Assembly: GCA_025360785.1 (NCBI GenBank)
Contig: JANYBN010000210.1
Location: forward strand, 1-64,000
Direction of reading: 5' to 3'
Source of the DNA: Geobacter sp.
GTDB lineage: Bacteria; Desulfobacterota; Desulfuromonadia; Geobacterales; Pseudopelobacteraceae
Length of the DNA stretch: 64,000 bases
The notes beneath the pieces are model-generated. The model had not been told where the DNA came from, did no database searches, and worked only from the letters and a program-made list of their open reading frames with translations. How positions within the stretch are numbered: the stretch's first letter is position 1; each line of letters starts with the position of its first letter. Shown here in pieces: positions 63,906-64,000 of the stretch. Both the position numbers and the translations under genes were made by a program.

Positions 63906-64000
63906 CATTTATGCAAGCATGCAGAAGGAAGGATTGTCCGGCCGGGCACTGGAGGCGCAGGTTCTGACGCGTGCCGCCAATTTGCTGAAAGAGTGCCAGA
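63886..64000 (+). CDS. flaF: Flagellar biosynthesis regulator FlaF (3' end outside window)
   Basis: An ATG at 63886 overlaps the flbT end by 20 bases. The visible 38 residues (HNIYASMQKEGLSGRALEAQ, then VLTRAANLLKEC) fit the FlaF start with its conserved Arg/Glu and helix. FlaF acts with FlbT to control flagellin synthesis or secretion in alphaproteobacteria. The window ends inside the gene. Confidence 0.75.
   Translation, partial: MQQAAHNIYASMQKEGLSGRALEAQVLTRAANLLKECQ

Noticed and set aside
1-64000. CRISPR arrays, tRNA/rRNA genes, insertion sequences or prophage genes
   Set aside because: I looked for spaced direct repeats, cloverleaf-like sequence, transposase motifs and phage structural genes, and saw none.

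Overview
The window looks like a chromosomal segment of a motile Geobacter-type bacterium (Desulfuromonadota, formerly Deltaproteobacteria). I infer this from the gene families and gene order: sigma-54 regulators, a gspCDEF block, TMTC-like glycosyltransferase/TPR proteins, CheX/CheC-type phosphatases and a flagellar locus with MotE- and TIGR02530-type genes. I see no tRNA or rRNA genes, no insertion sequence, no phage genes and no CRISPR array. Species cannot be named from sequence reading alone.

Layout. 1-1.0 kb: 3' part of leuA with a strong terminator. 1.1-4.4 kb (minus strand): flgM behind a sigma-28-like promoter, then a large GAF/AAA+ sigma-54 activator. 4.4-6.0 kb: an intergenic stretch with a perfect hairpin and a sigma-54-type promoter, leading into a decayed surface-protein gene. 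6.0-14.3 kb: three TMTC-like membrane/TPR proteins, one split by an in-frame TGA, around a long protein of unknown function and a metallo-beta-lactamase-fold hydrolase. 14.4-16.9 kb (minus): mntH, a PagL-like deacylase and a gamma carbonic anhydrase family protein. 17-30.2 kb (plus): dapF, then a tightly packed run gspC-gspD-gspE-gspF-glgP-(FliK-like)-(FlhB C-domain protein)-phosphohexomutase. 30.3-34.4 kb: cheY, cheX, a CheC/pseudo-receiver fusion and an AMIN/TPR protein.

34.8-53.9 kb is the main flagellar locus, in two blocks split by a terminator. The first is flgB-flgC-fliE-fliF-fliG-fliH-fliI-fliJ-motE-fliK-flgD-flgE(short)-TIGR02530-flgE(long). The second is fliL-fliM-fliN-fliO-fliP-fliQ-fliR-flhB. 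Together they cover rod, MS ring, C ring, ATPase, hook and export gate. flhA, flhF, flhG and fliA are not in the window. 53.9-59.8 kb holds housekeeping and hypothetical genes (DUF3187 protein, tatA, aminotransferase, WbuC-type cupin, VOC protein, hemE, S4 protein). 60-64 kb is the filament module: a small unknown gene, flagellin behind a sigma-28 promoter, a gene with a C10 tract, and flbT-flaF behind a near-perfect sigma-54 promoter.

The most unusual observations are: (1) a two-hairpin RNA element present twice, upstream of each of the two flgE genes, with compensatory base changes and an invariant loop motif; (2) flhB has no canonical start codon for its conserved N-terminus and looks like it carries a one-base insertion; (3) a second FliK-like protein with three internal repeats is paired with a stand-alone FlhB switch domain inside a type II secretion/glycogen operon; (4) poly-C tracts in and before the gene after flagellin, and in the decayed surface gene; (5) an in-frame TGA in a TMTC-like gene; (6) a pseudo-receiver domain that lacks its phospho-acceptor aspartate.
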